The translations under genes were made by a program, and so were the position numbers. DNA of 64,000 bases, from the NCBI GenBank assembly GCA_016081115.2, contig CM071930.1:33309641-33373640 (forward strand), given 5' to 3'. The notes under the pieces are model-generated. The model did no database searches and was not told the DNA's origin. It saw only the letters and a program-made list of their open reading frames with translations. The DNA comes from Rehmannia glutinosa. Lineage: Eukaryota > Streptophyta > Magnoliopsida > Lamiales > Orobanchaceae. This document shows positions 54,347 to 64,000 of the stretch, piece by piece. Each line of letters begins with the position of its first letter. Position 1 is the stretch's first letter.

Positions 54347-56749
54347 TGTAATAACCCGAGACATTTGCATTTTAATTCATAGGGTTAATTATTCATTTGC
54401 ATAATTACACGCATTTTGACATCTCATACTAGATTGTGTGTGCATTCTAAAATTTAGATTTTTAAAATAATTATGTTATGTAATTATATATATTTAATAC
54501 TAATGCAACACACACATGATATATATATATATATATATAATATTGTACATATGTATATCTATATATACGTGTCCTATGATGGTGTTGATCATATATAAAT
54601 TATATATAAATTATAGTAGATATAAATATATGTGTGCATGTGTGCGTGTGATAAGGTGTTCTACATATACAAGGGTAATGCTAGGTCATCAAGTGTAGCT
54701 CATTAAACTTTTATTTCTTTAGCATTAATATATCTCATTATTAATGGTCCATTTGAGTCATGTTAATTAACTTAAAAATCTACATATATGTTAGTTGACT
54801 TACACGTGGATACATATATAGTCTAATAAATTGCCATTGCTAAATGTATATATATACCAAACACATACACGTGTAACACTCACACAACATTTATACACAT
54901 ATGAAGATATTATAATATAATATGTATATAAATATATATGGCTAACCGTCTTATTTCTTAAGAGATAAACATACCTCTACTTTAAACTAACCCCACAACT
55001 AGTAGATCGGAAAAACAAATGCTCGGCGGACAAAAATATGTTTATATACTTCTATATATCAGGTGATAATTCTAGTACCTAAAATTATCATTGGAGTTAA
55101 TCTATTCCCTGTGTTATCTTGTTTATGCTATTCGGCTTGAGTTTGGAAGACCCTTATGTATTCATTGTTAATGAAGTTGATATTATGATGAGGAACAGTT
55201 GTTAATTTAGTAAGTGTAAGATTTCATTTTGTCATTTCATGAATCGATGGCTAAATTAGAGTAGAAATTAGTAAAGTAGAAAAGCATCAAGTTTCTAATC
55301 GATTCAGTCTATTGATATTTTATTTTTAATTTTTTTGATTAGGAAAGAAAACATTGAATTTATAAACGATAAAAGGATAGCAGCAGTCTGCTGCATCTTT
55401 AGGCTATTTTGGCAGATCCGCTATCGTAAACTAGGAATAGTTAAAACACGAAAGTTGTAGAAAATTGAATTAGCTTTCTAGAAGTATTTGAATCGCCCCG
55501 ATATCATTTATATACTTAAATTTATGACAAATATACTAAAGGCTGCCAGGTTGAAATTTTATGGCATATTGAATATATGATATGAGCTCTATCTTTGTTT
55601 AGGTGTGAATAGATTTTGGACAAAGAAATTTTGTAACTTCATATTATTCGGGATTCAACTGCATAAAGAGTCATAAATGACATACATATAATTTCATTAA
55701 TATTATATATGTGATTTCTATTTGGTTATGCATTTTATAGGCTAATAGGTCAAAATCACCATACAGGAGCAAGTAAGGCCAATTAGGCAAAGTCATCGAA
55801 TAAGGACACCACTTGTAAGTATAATCTTTTAGCTTGTTATTTGACTTGTGTGATTACATGATTAATGCGTTGGAATGGATTGCTTAATTGTTTGGCTATA
55901 GTTGTTAGAAGCTTATTGTGTTCTAACGTGAATTGTATGATTCTCTATGGTGATATTGTGATGAAATCGAGATATATGATCTCAATGTGATGAAATTGAA
56001 ATGAAATATGTGATTACAGAAAATGCATTCATCGGAGATTAATGGATTCTGTTATGGCTGCTAATGACCTTAAATCATGTGTTCAAGAATTACAGTTATC
56101 CAGAAATTCTGAATTACAAAGTACCGTACGGCCATCCGAGTTCACTGAACTCTACGTGAAATAAAGAATTACAGAGTGCCTTGGCCATCTTCGTGATCAC
56201 GATTTATTCTTGGCATTAGCTGGCCCATAACAGTAAAAGAATATGATCAAGCACGTGCATTTATGTAGTTATAAATATTATAAACAAATGATATGAAATG
56301 GTTGTGATAATGTGCTTGTGTGATGTTAAATAACTAGTTATTGGATTATACTTGCTGAGCTTGGAACTCACCAAATGCAATGTTGCCAATTTTTAGTTGA
56401 TGTAGATAAAAGTTTATCTGTGAGGTGTGACAGAAGTTGAAAGCATGGATCAAAGGTCGGCCGGCTGGATTCCCATCCTTCTCCCTCAGCTCATCATTTG
56501 CATATCATATAGGGAGTTTTATTTTGATCTGTATATAAAAAGGGCACGGTCGTTAATGTTGTGTAATATGGATGAATGCAAGTATGTGAATGAGTGCTAC
56601 TAAATCATTTTGAGTAAATGCTTCCGCTTGAACCGAAAAGGTTATAGCTGATGATTAATATATTAATCTCATGCGCAATGCAGCTGTGCTGCCTATGATT
56701 TATATTTTTATATGATATAAATACGTGTTACAAGGGTAAGGGTGTTACA
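54347..56749 (+). repeat. Gypsy-B 5' LTR, 2403 bp
   Basis: TGTAATAACCC...GGTGTTACA. Contains a TATA box GTATATAAAA (56531-56540) about 210 bp before its end. Closely matches 62379-64000 (5' two thirds) and 37975-39259 (3' half). Short AT microsatellites near 54515-54535. Confidence 0.9.
56531..56540 (+). promoter_or_regulatory. TATA box in the Gypsy-B LTR
   Basis: GTATATAAAA followed by AGGGCACGG; conserved in the fragment at 39041. Confidence 0.55.
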
Positions 56750-56757
56750 GTTTAGTT

Positions 56758-56769
56758 TGGTATCAGAGC
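56758..56769 (+). promoter_or_regulatory. Primer-binding site of Gypsy-B
   Basis: TGGTATCAGAGC, eight bases after the LTR end; tRNA-iMet type. Confidence 0.9.
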
Positions 56770-56865
56770 CCGGGTAGGGATTCTGCAGATCATGGCATGA
56801 CATGTGCATTAACATTAAATGTTATACGAAAGTTACAATTTATGTCATATTATAGGCAAGGGGTT

Positions 56866-57728
56866 ATGAGTCAAGAAGCACATGTACATAATGATGAGCA
56901 AAGTGTTCACGGAGGGGAAGGAGCAGTCGAGCCAGAGTCACACTCATCTCATTCACCTACGCATCATGTGCATGGAATACCTGCTCATTTTTGGTACCCA
57001 CCTTATCCACTGGTAAATCCCCCTGAACCACGTGAACGAAAATATGATAAACTTAGAAAGATGGGAGCTATTGATTTTGTGGGTACTACTGATCCACCAG
57101 AAGCAGAAACATGGCTGAAACGAACCGAAAGGGTTCTGAATTTGATGAAATGTACTCCTGAAGAAAAGTTTGATTATGCAGTATCACTCCTTCAGGGAAA
57201 TGCATATGGTTGGTGGGAGACTATACCTCATAGTACTGTTCAACCACCTGTATTGACATGGGATGATTTTCTAAGAGAATTTCATGATACATACTTGCCA
57301 GAGGTTTACAGAGATCAGAAAGAAAAGGAGTTTCTTGAACTTAAGCAGGGAATTCGATCAGTTGCTGAGTATGAAGTACTGTTTAATCAGCTTTCTCATT
57401 ATGCCCCACATATGGTAGCCACGGAAAAGAAGAAATGTACTAGATTTGAATCTGGACTCCGATTTGCTATTCGAAATTGTATTACACCTCCAGATATGGA
57501 GTCTTATAGTAAGCTAGGAGCTGCAGTAATACGTGCTAAGAAATTGGAAGCTGAATCAAAACAAAACTTTCAAAGAGTATAATAAGAAGAGGCAGGGTGA
57601 CGAAACTGGAGGATTTAGAAATAGAAAGGAATTTACTGCGCCTGCACAGAAGAGCTTCCCGAGCAGTTCAAAAATTGGTAGTTTTAGGGGTGCAACACCA
57701 ACCAAGAAGAGAAAGTCTTTGGTTCAAC
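56866..57728 (+). pseudogene. Gypsy-B gag
   Basis: Likely start ATG 56866 (MSQEAHVHNDEQSVHGGEGA); the frame is open from 56797, but the upstream part overlaps the leader. Capsid domain: KMGAIDFVGTTDPPEAETWL, RVLNLMKCTPEEKFDYAVSL, GNAYGWWETI, TWDDFLREFHDTYLPEVYRD, LKQGIRSVAEYEVLFNQLSH. The frame stops at 57580-57582, and the basic linker continues in another frame (NKKRQGDETGGFRNRKEF) until the zinc-knuckle region at 57730, implying two frameshifts. Confidence 0.88.
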
Positions 57729-57729
57729 A

Positions 57730-60700
57730 ACACTGATTCCCACATGTGCACACTGTGGTAAGAATCATTATGGAGAGTGTAGGTTGCTTACAGGAAAATG
57801 TTGTAGATGTGATGAACCGGGACATATAGCAAGGAATTGTACAAAACCATGCGAGGAACCCACAGTTGAGCAAACTAGATTTAGTGGTTTCAATCCTAAC
57901 CGAGGTAGAGGACGAGGGAGATTCAGTATAGGAAGAGGCGCTAGTGTAGAAGAAAGTCAAGCGAGCAGACAACAAGGTCCAGCTCGAGTTTTTGCCATGA
58001 CACGTGAAGAAGCTAAAGCTGCACCAACCGTAGTTACTGGTAATCTCTCAATCTCTGATACAGCTGCTTATGTTTTATTTGATCCAGGAGCTACATATTC
58101 ATTCGTTTCACAATCATTTACATAACATTTGAGTAATAAACTGGAAACATTAGGCTATGATTTATTGGTTCGAACCCCAGCAGGAAGTGTGGTGATTGTA
58201 AATATTGTATATCGTGATTGCAAAATTTTGATCGGTGAATCAAAATTGAGTGTTAGTTTATTTGTTATGCCTTTAAGAGATTTTGATGAGATTCTAGGTA
58301 TGGACTGGTTAACTGAGCACCATGCTAAACTGGATTTTTTTACTAAAGAAATCATGTTGGAACTTCCTGATCAGACACGTGTAGTATTTAAAGGGGATAG
58401 AGAAATTCTGCTTACATGTCTAATATCTGCAGCCACAGCTTTCAAAATGATTAAGAGAGGTTGTGAACGTTACTTAGCCCATGTAATAGATACACACTTA
58501 TGTGGTTTGAAACTTGAAGACACTCCAGTAGTTAGAGAATATCCAGATGTATTCCCAGATGATTTACCCAGATTACCTCCAGATAGAGATATAGAGTTCA
58601 CCATCAAACTACAACCAGGTACGGCACCAATCTCTATTCCTCCTTATCAAATGGCACCTGTTGAACTACAAGAATTAAAGATGCAGTTGCAAGAATTACT
58701 GGATAAAGGGTATATTAGACCAAGTGTTTCGCCATGGGGTGCACCGGTGTTGTTTGTTAAAAAGAAAGATGGTACACTGAGATTGTGTATAGATTATCAG
58801 CAATTGAATCGAGTAACAGTAAAGAATAAATATCTATTACCTAGGATAGATGATTTATTTAATCAGTTGCAAGGTGCTAGAGTTTTCTCAAAGATTGATT
58901 TGAGATCAGGATATCACCAGTTGAAGATTGAGAGGCTGATATTTCAAAAACCACTTTCAGAACAAGGTATGGCCACTACGAGTTTTTGGTAATGCCTTTT
59001 GGTCTGACTAATGCACCCGCTGTATTTATGGCACTGATGAATAATGTGTTTAGACCCTACCTAGATAAATTTGTTATTGTCTTCATTGATGATATCTTGG
59101 TACATTCTAAATCTGCTGAGGAACACGAACAACATTTGAGAATTGTGCTGCAAACCTTGCGTGAGAAACAGTTGTATGCAAAACTTAGTAAATGTGAATT
59201 TTGGTTAGATAAAGTAATCTTTTTGGGACACGTCGTTTCTAGTGATGGGATTAAAGTTGATCCACAGAAAATCGAAGCAGTAATCAAATGGGAAAACCCA
59301 AAAAGTGTTACAGAAGTTCGTAGTTTTCTAGGTTTAGCCGGATACTATCGACGATTTGTTGAGAATTTTTCGCTTATTGCAACTCCACTAACAAAATTAC
59401 TACGAAAAGATGTTCCTTTCAAATGGACAGATAGTTGCCAAAAGAGTTTCAAAGAATTGAAGAAAAGGCTTACCACTGCCCCAGTCTTGACTATTCCTTC
59501 AGGTACCTATGGATTTGTTGTTTATAGTGATGCTTCTTACCAAGGTTTAGGACGTGTTTTAATGCAACACGGTAAGGTTATTGCTTATGCGTCTAGACAA
59601 CTTAAACCATATGAGATGTCTTATCCTACTCATGACATTGAGCTAGCTGCGGTTGTTTTTGCTTTAAAGATATGGAGACATTATCTATATGGTGCCACAT
59701 TTCAAATTTTCACGGATCATAAAAGTTTGAAATACTTATTGAGTCAGAAAGAGTTGAACATGCGTCAAAGAAGATGGCTTGAATTGCTGAAAGATTATGA
59801 TTGTACCATTGAATATCATCCAGGGAAAGCTAATGTTGTGGCCGATGCTCTGAGCTGGAAATCTTATGGTACTATTTCGTATCTTTCAGTACATTCTTTA
59901 TCATATTTGTTAGACTTGAGAAAAATGAACGTCGAATTGAATGTAAAAGGCATGGGTGTTATCTGCGCTTCATTTTGTGTTCGTCCTATGATGATTGAAA
60001 GAATTAAACAAGCACAATTTCGTGATGATAAACTGAGCAGTATTGTAGAAAAAGTGAAACAAGGGAAAAGTGCATCATTTGTTCTGAATGATGATGGAAG
60101 TTTGATGATTAATAATCGACTTTGTGTCCCCGATGTTGATAGATTAAGGCATGAGATAATGGAAGAAGCTCACACGGCACCATATGCCATGCACCCAGGC
60201 AGTACAAAAATGTACCAAACCTTAAAAAGCAATTATTGGTGGCCTGGAATGAAGAAAAATGTAGCTGAGTATGTTTCAAAATACTTAACTTGCCAACAGA
60301 TTAAAGTGGAACATCAGGCACCAGTAGGTAAATTGCATCCATTACCTATTCCTGTTTGGAAATGGGAGCGTATTACTATGGATTTCCTTTATGGTCTGCC
60401 TGTGACGCCGAGGAAAAATGATGCAGTTTGGGTTATTGTTGACCGATTAACAAAGCCAGCTCACTTTTTACCATTTCGATGGGGTTCTACTCTGGAAAAT
60501 CTGGCAAAACGATATGTGAATGAGATTATTAAACTACATGGTGTACCCCTGTCTATTGTTTCAGATCACGATCCTCATTTTACGTCTAGATTTTGGGGTA
60601 GCTTACAGCAAGCGTTAGGAACTAAATTGCATTTTAGTACTGCATTTCATCCACAGACAGATGGGCAATCAGAAAGGACTATTCAAACTCTAGAGGATAT

Positions 60701-61414
60701 GCTTCGTGCTTATGTTCTTGAGTTTAAAGGTTCTTGGGATGAATACATTGCGTTGATGGAATTTGCTTATAATAATCAACATCATAGCAGCATTGGTACG
60801 GCGCCTTATGAAGCATTATATGGTAGGAAATGTAGGAGTCCAGTATGTTGGGATGAAGAGGGAATACGATTACTGGAAGGTCCAGATCTGATTCAAGACA
60901 CATTTGAAAAAGTAAAAATAGTCAAAAGTCGATTAAAAATAGCTCAAGATAGGCAAACGAGTTATATTGATCAATATAGGCGGGAAATGGAATATGAAGT
61001 TGGTGAGAAAGTATTTCTCCGCGTTTCCCCTTGGAAGGGTATTCTCATATTTGGAAAGAAAGGTAAATTGAGTCCTCGTTACATCGGCCCATATGAAATA
61101 CTTGAAAAAGTTGGACCATTAGCTTATAGGCTTGCCTTGTCACTTGAAATGTCCCAGATTCATAATATGTTTCATGTTAGTATGCTTCGTCGATACAGAT
61201 CAGACCCATCACATGTTCTTCAAGATGAACCAGTTGAAATTGCTGATGATTTGAGTTATGTTGAAGAACCAATTGGAATAGTGGGATACAAAGAAAAACA
61301 ACTTAGAAACAGGGTGATTCCCTTGGTAAAAGTGTTATGGAGAAATCATTCTAGAGAAGAAGCTACATGGGAAACGGAACAACATATGAGAGAGCAACAT
61401 ATGAGAGAGCAATA
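57730..61414 (+). pseudogene. Gypsy-B zinc knuckle, protease, RT, RNase H and integrase
   Basis: Zinc knuckles CAHCGKNHYGEC (about 57747-57782) and CCRCDEPGHIARNC (57802-57843); protease YVLFDPGATYSFVS (about 58070-58110; D-P-G); TAA at 58123; ILGMDWLTEHHAKLDF. RT SVSPWGAPVLFVKKKDGTLR, one lost base near 58930, then open from 58986 with MVMPFGLTNAPAVFMALM, VIVFIDDILVHSKS (about 59076-59117), RSFLGLAGYYRRFVENF. RNase H with YSDASYQGLG, DIELAAVVFAL, IFTDHKSLKYL, NVVADALS. Integrase zinc part CLTCQQ-like (here YLTCQQIKVEHQAPVGK, first Cys lost), core TMDFLYGLPV, IVSDHDPHFTSRFW, LMEFAYNNQHHSSIG (D, D, E present), and chromo-like end GKLSPRYIGPYEILEKVGPL. Only three to four breaks. Confidence 0.92.
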
Positions 61415-62378
61415 TCCCAGGATCAGCAATCCGCAGATTACCAAGCCCAGTATCCAGCTAGGGAGTCATCTCCAAAGGCCAATACTGGAACGGTCTCCAC
61501 CATTATGCCTATTACGGTTCAAGATATCGCTGCGAAGCTTTATTCGTGCTCTGATCCGTGCTTTCCAGGACAACTCCTTGGATTCGGTTAACGATAGAAT
61601 TCTCCGGAAAGTTACGTTGGGGCCGTCGCCCCCTACTCCTGCAGTTACTATTGAACCGGAGAGCTCAGAACCACACGAGATGGACTTTGCAGCTTCCAAG
61701 ACATGGGCAGATTATGCAGATGAAGTGGGTCATTCCCAATCGTCAGACTCCGCTACGCACCACACGCATGTTTTTACCGTGCGATCGTCATGGGCACCAC
61801 CACCCCATCGTCTCAATGAATTGCATCTTCTGGAACATCCGGGGGATCGGGAACGTTGCATCTCGCAATATTCTTAAGGCTTCATGTCAAAAGCATAAAC
61901 CTTCTATATTGGCTATCTGTGAGCCCAAGGTTGACATTTCGGCAATTTCTAATTCTTATTGGCATAGCTTGGGTTTGAATTTCGTGCCTCAAAACTTTTG
62001 GGATAATGGCCGGGGCAGATATTTGGGTTTTTCGCGATTCCACTATCTCAATAGTTAATCAGGTCTGGTCTTCTAACCAATGTATTGTGTTGCAAGTTCA
62101 ATTTGGTTCTTTGGTTTTTCATGTTGCTTTTGCTCATGGTTTATGTGATTACATTGCACGACATGCGCTTTGGTTGGATTTGAGGAATTTGGGTCTTACT
62201 GATCTATTGATTGTTGGGGATTTTAACGTGGTTTTGGGACATCATGAGCGCTCGCGCAATGATACTCTTTCCCAAACCTCTTTTCAGGATTTCAGGGACT
62301 TCATGGAGGATGCTGGTTTGTTTGCGGTGCCGACTACAGGGAATTCATTTACTTGGTGCTCCCCCCGCAGGCATCTAT
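61415..62378 (+). pseudogene. LINE-5 fragment: ORF1 end and ORF2 start
   Basis: Repeats 53386-54346 with few differences; an altered stretch lies at about 61519-61540. ORF1 tail ADYADEVGHSQSSDSATHHT; ORF2 ATG at about 61816 (MNCIFWNIRGIGNVASRNIL); endonuclease LLIVGDFNVVLGHHERSRND and NSFTWCSPRRHLL. Lacks two of the frameshifts seen in LINE-4. Ends at TCTAT (62374-62378), then a Gypsy-B LTR. The pol frame of Gypsy-B runs through the junction and ends at 61877 in the LINE ORF1 frame. Confidence 0.88.
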
Positions 62379-64000
62379 TGTCATAACCCGAGACATTTGC
62401 ATTTTAATTCATAGGGTTAATTATTCATATGCATAATTACACGCATTTTGACATCTCATACTAGATTGCGTGTGCATTCCTAAAATTTAGATTTTTAAAA
62501 TAATTATTTTATGTAATTATATATATTTAATACTAATACAACACACACACATGATATTTATATATATATAATATTGTACATATGTATATCTATATATACG
62601 TGTCCTATGTTGGTGTTGATCATATATAAATTATATATAAATTATAGTAGATATAAATATATGTGTGCACGTGTGCGTGTGATAAGGTGTTCCACATATA
62701 CAAGGGTAATGCTAGGTCATCAAGTGTAGCTCATTAAACTTTTATTTCTTCAGCATTAATATATCTCATTATTAATGGTCCATTTGAGTCATGTTAATTA
62801 ACTTAAAAATCTGCATATATGTTAGTTGACTTACACGTGGATACATATATAGTCTAATAAATTGCCATTGCTAAATGTGTATATATACCAAACACGTACA
62901 CGTGTAACACTCACACAACATTTATACACATATGAAGATATTATAATATAATATGTATATAAATATATGTGGCTAACCATCTTATTTCTTAAGAGATAAA
63001 CATACCTCTACTTTAGACTATCTCCACAACTAGTAGATCGGAAAAACAAATGCTCGGCGGACAAAAAAATGTTTATATACTTCTATATATCAGGTGATAA
63101 TTCTAGTACCTAAAATTATCATTGGAGTTAATCTATTCCCTGTGTTATCTTATTTATGCTATTCGGCTTGAGTTTGGAAGACCCTTATGTATTCATTGTT
63201 AATGAAGTTGATATTATGATGAGGAACAATTGTTAATTTAGTAAGTGTAAGATTTCTTTTTGTCATTTCATGAATCGATGGCTAAATTAGAGTAGAAATT
63301 AGTAAAGTAGAAAAGCATCAAGTTTTTAATCGATTCAGTCTATTGATATTTTATTTTATTTTTTTTTTGATTAGGAAAGAAAACATTGAATTTATAAACG
63401 ATAAAAGGACAGCAGCAGTCTGTTGCATCTTTAGGCTATTTTGGCAGATCTGCTATCGTAAATTAGGAATAGTTAAAACACGAATATTGTAGAAAATTGA
63501 ATTAGCTTTCTAGAAGTACTTGAATCGCCCCAATATCATTTATATACTTAAATATATGACAAATATACTAAAGGCTGCCAGGTTGAAATTTTTTGGCATA
63601 TTGAATATATGATATTTCAATATGATATGAGCTCTATCTTTGTTTAGGTGTGAATAGATTTTGGACAAAGAAATTTTGTTAACTTCATATTATTCGGGAT
63701 TCAACTGCATAAAGAGTCATAAATGACATACATATAATTTCATTAATATTACATATGTGATTTCTATTTGGTTATGCATTTTATATGCTAATAGGTCAAA
63801 ATCACCATACAAGAGCAAGTAAGGCCAATTAGGCAAAGTCATCGAATAAGGACACCACTTGTAAGTATAATCTTTTAGCTTGTTATTTGACTTGTGTGAT
63901 TACATGATTAATGCGTTGGAATGGATTGCTTACTTGTTTGGCTATAGTTGTTAGAAGCTTATTGTGTTCTAACGGGAATTGTATGATTCTCTATGGTGAT
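62379..64000 (+). repeat. Second Gypsy-B LTR, cut by the window end
   Basis: TGTCATAACCCGAG..., matching 54347 onward at an offset of about 8032 with scattered differences and small indels (for example an extra ATATGATATTTCA-like segment near 63605). The continuation past 64000 is unknown. Confidence 0.9.

Larger units (their letters stand above)
54347..61414 (+). mobile_element. Gypsy-B: Ty3/gypsy element inserted in LINE-4
   Basis: 5' LTR, tRNA-Met primer site, gag, protease, RT, RNase H, integrase in Ty3/gypsy order. Pol is the best preserved in the window. The element has no PPT or 3' LTR here: at 61414/61415 the integrase end runs into LINE ORF1 sequence. Left TSD TCTAT at 54342-54346. 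Confidence 0.9.

Overview
This window looks like nuclear DNA of a flowering plant, probably a eudicot. I find no host gene in it. Nearly all 64 kb is transposable-element sequence: Ty3/gypsy-type and Ty1/copia-type LTR retrotransposons, L1-type LINEs, CACTA-type DNA transposons, and one miniature LTR element (TRIM) carrying 5S rRNA promoter sequence. Evidence for a plant: tRNA-Met-type primer sites (TGGTATCAGAGC), the Athila-type primer site TGGCGCCGTTGCCGGGGA, plant L1 ORF1/ORF2 proteins, CACTA ends with GACGGAAATTTCCGTC-like subterminal repeats, and AT-rich spacers. Most coding regions are broken by stops and frameshifts.

Left part (1-32330): a nested stack inside the reverse transcriptase of one Athila-like element ('Athila-2', RT pieces at 23419-23602 and 31540-32330). 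Gypsy-M1 (minus strand; 5' LTR 20915-23418, gag-protease 20744 down to 13037, 3' LTR remnants 12849-13036 and 11008-11462) sits in Athila-2. Inside Gypsy-M1 lie LINE-1 (14525-20647, itself split by a non-autonomous LTR element, 14913-19056), a 1386-bp non-autonomous CACTA (11463-12848), and the end of a coding CACTA (10046-11007). That CACTA was entered by Athila-1 (to 10045), whose 5' LTR was entered by a copia-type element (1-2394). Gypsy-M2 (23603-31534, minus strand) is a second insertion in Athila-2 and holds a LINE tail (28001-28243) and a copia-type solo LTR (29365-30586). Target-site duplications or an uninterrupted copy support most steps.

Right part (32336-64000): LINE-2 (32336-37954) is followed by an LTR fragment (37955-39259), a LINE-3 fragment (39260-40596), a truncated gypsy element with a 4.2-kb 3' LTR (Gypsy-C, 40597-49931), exons of a transposon-type Ulp1 protease (50166-51404, minus) and LINE-4 (from about 51508). 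LINE-4 is interrupted by the Cassandra-like TRIM (51644-52520) and then by Gypsy-B (54347-61414; LTR, primer site, gag, pol). At 61415 the Gypsy-B integrase joins LINE ORF1 sequence that repeats 53386-54346, again followed by the same LTR (62379 to the window end). The same LTR junction at the same LINE nucleotide (TSD TCTAT) is seen three times, so the locus was duplicated after insertion, with a spacing of about 8.03 kb between the last two copies.

Functionally the window is a graveyard. The best preserved coding region is Gypsy-B pol. The youngest-looking element is the TRIM, whose two 403-bp LTRs differ at only about three positions that I noticed by eye. Coordinates of decayed pieces are approximate to tens of bases; ends marked by a TSD are exact as read.
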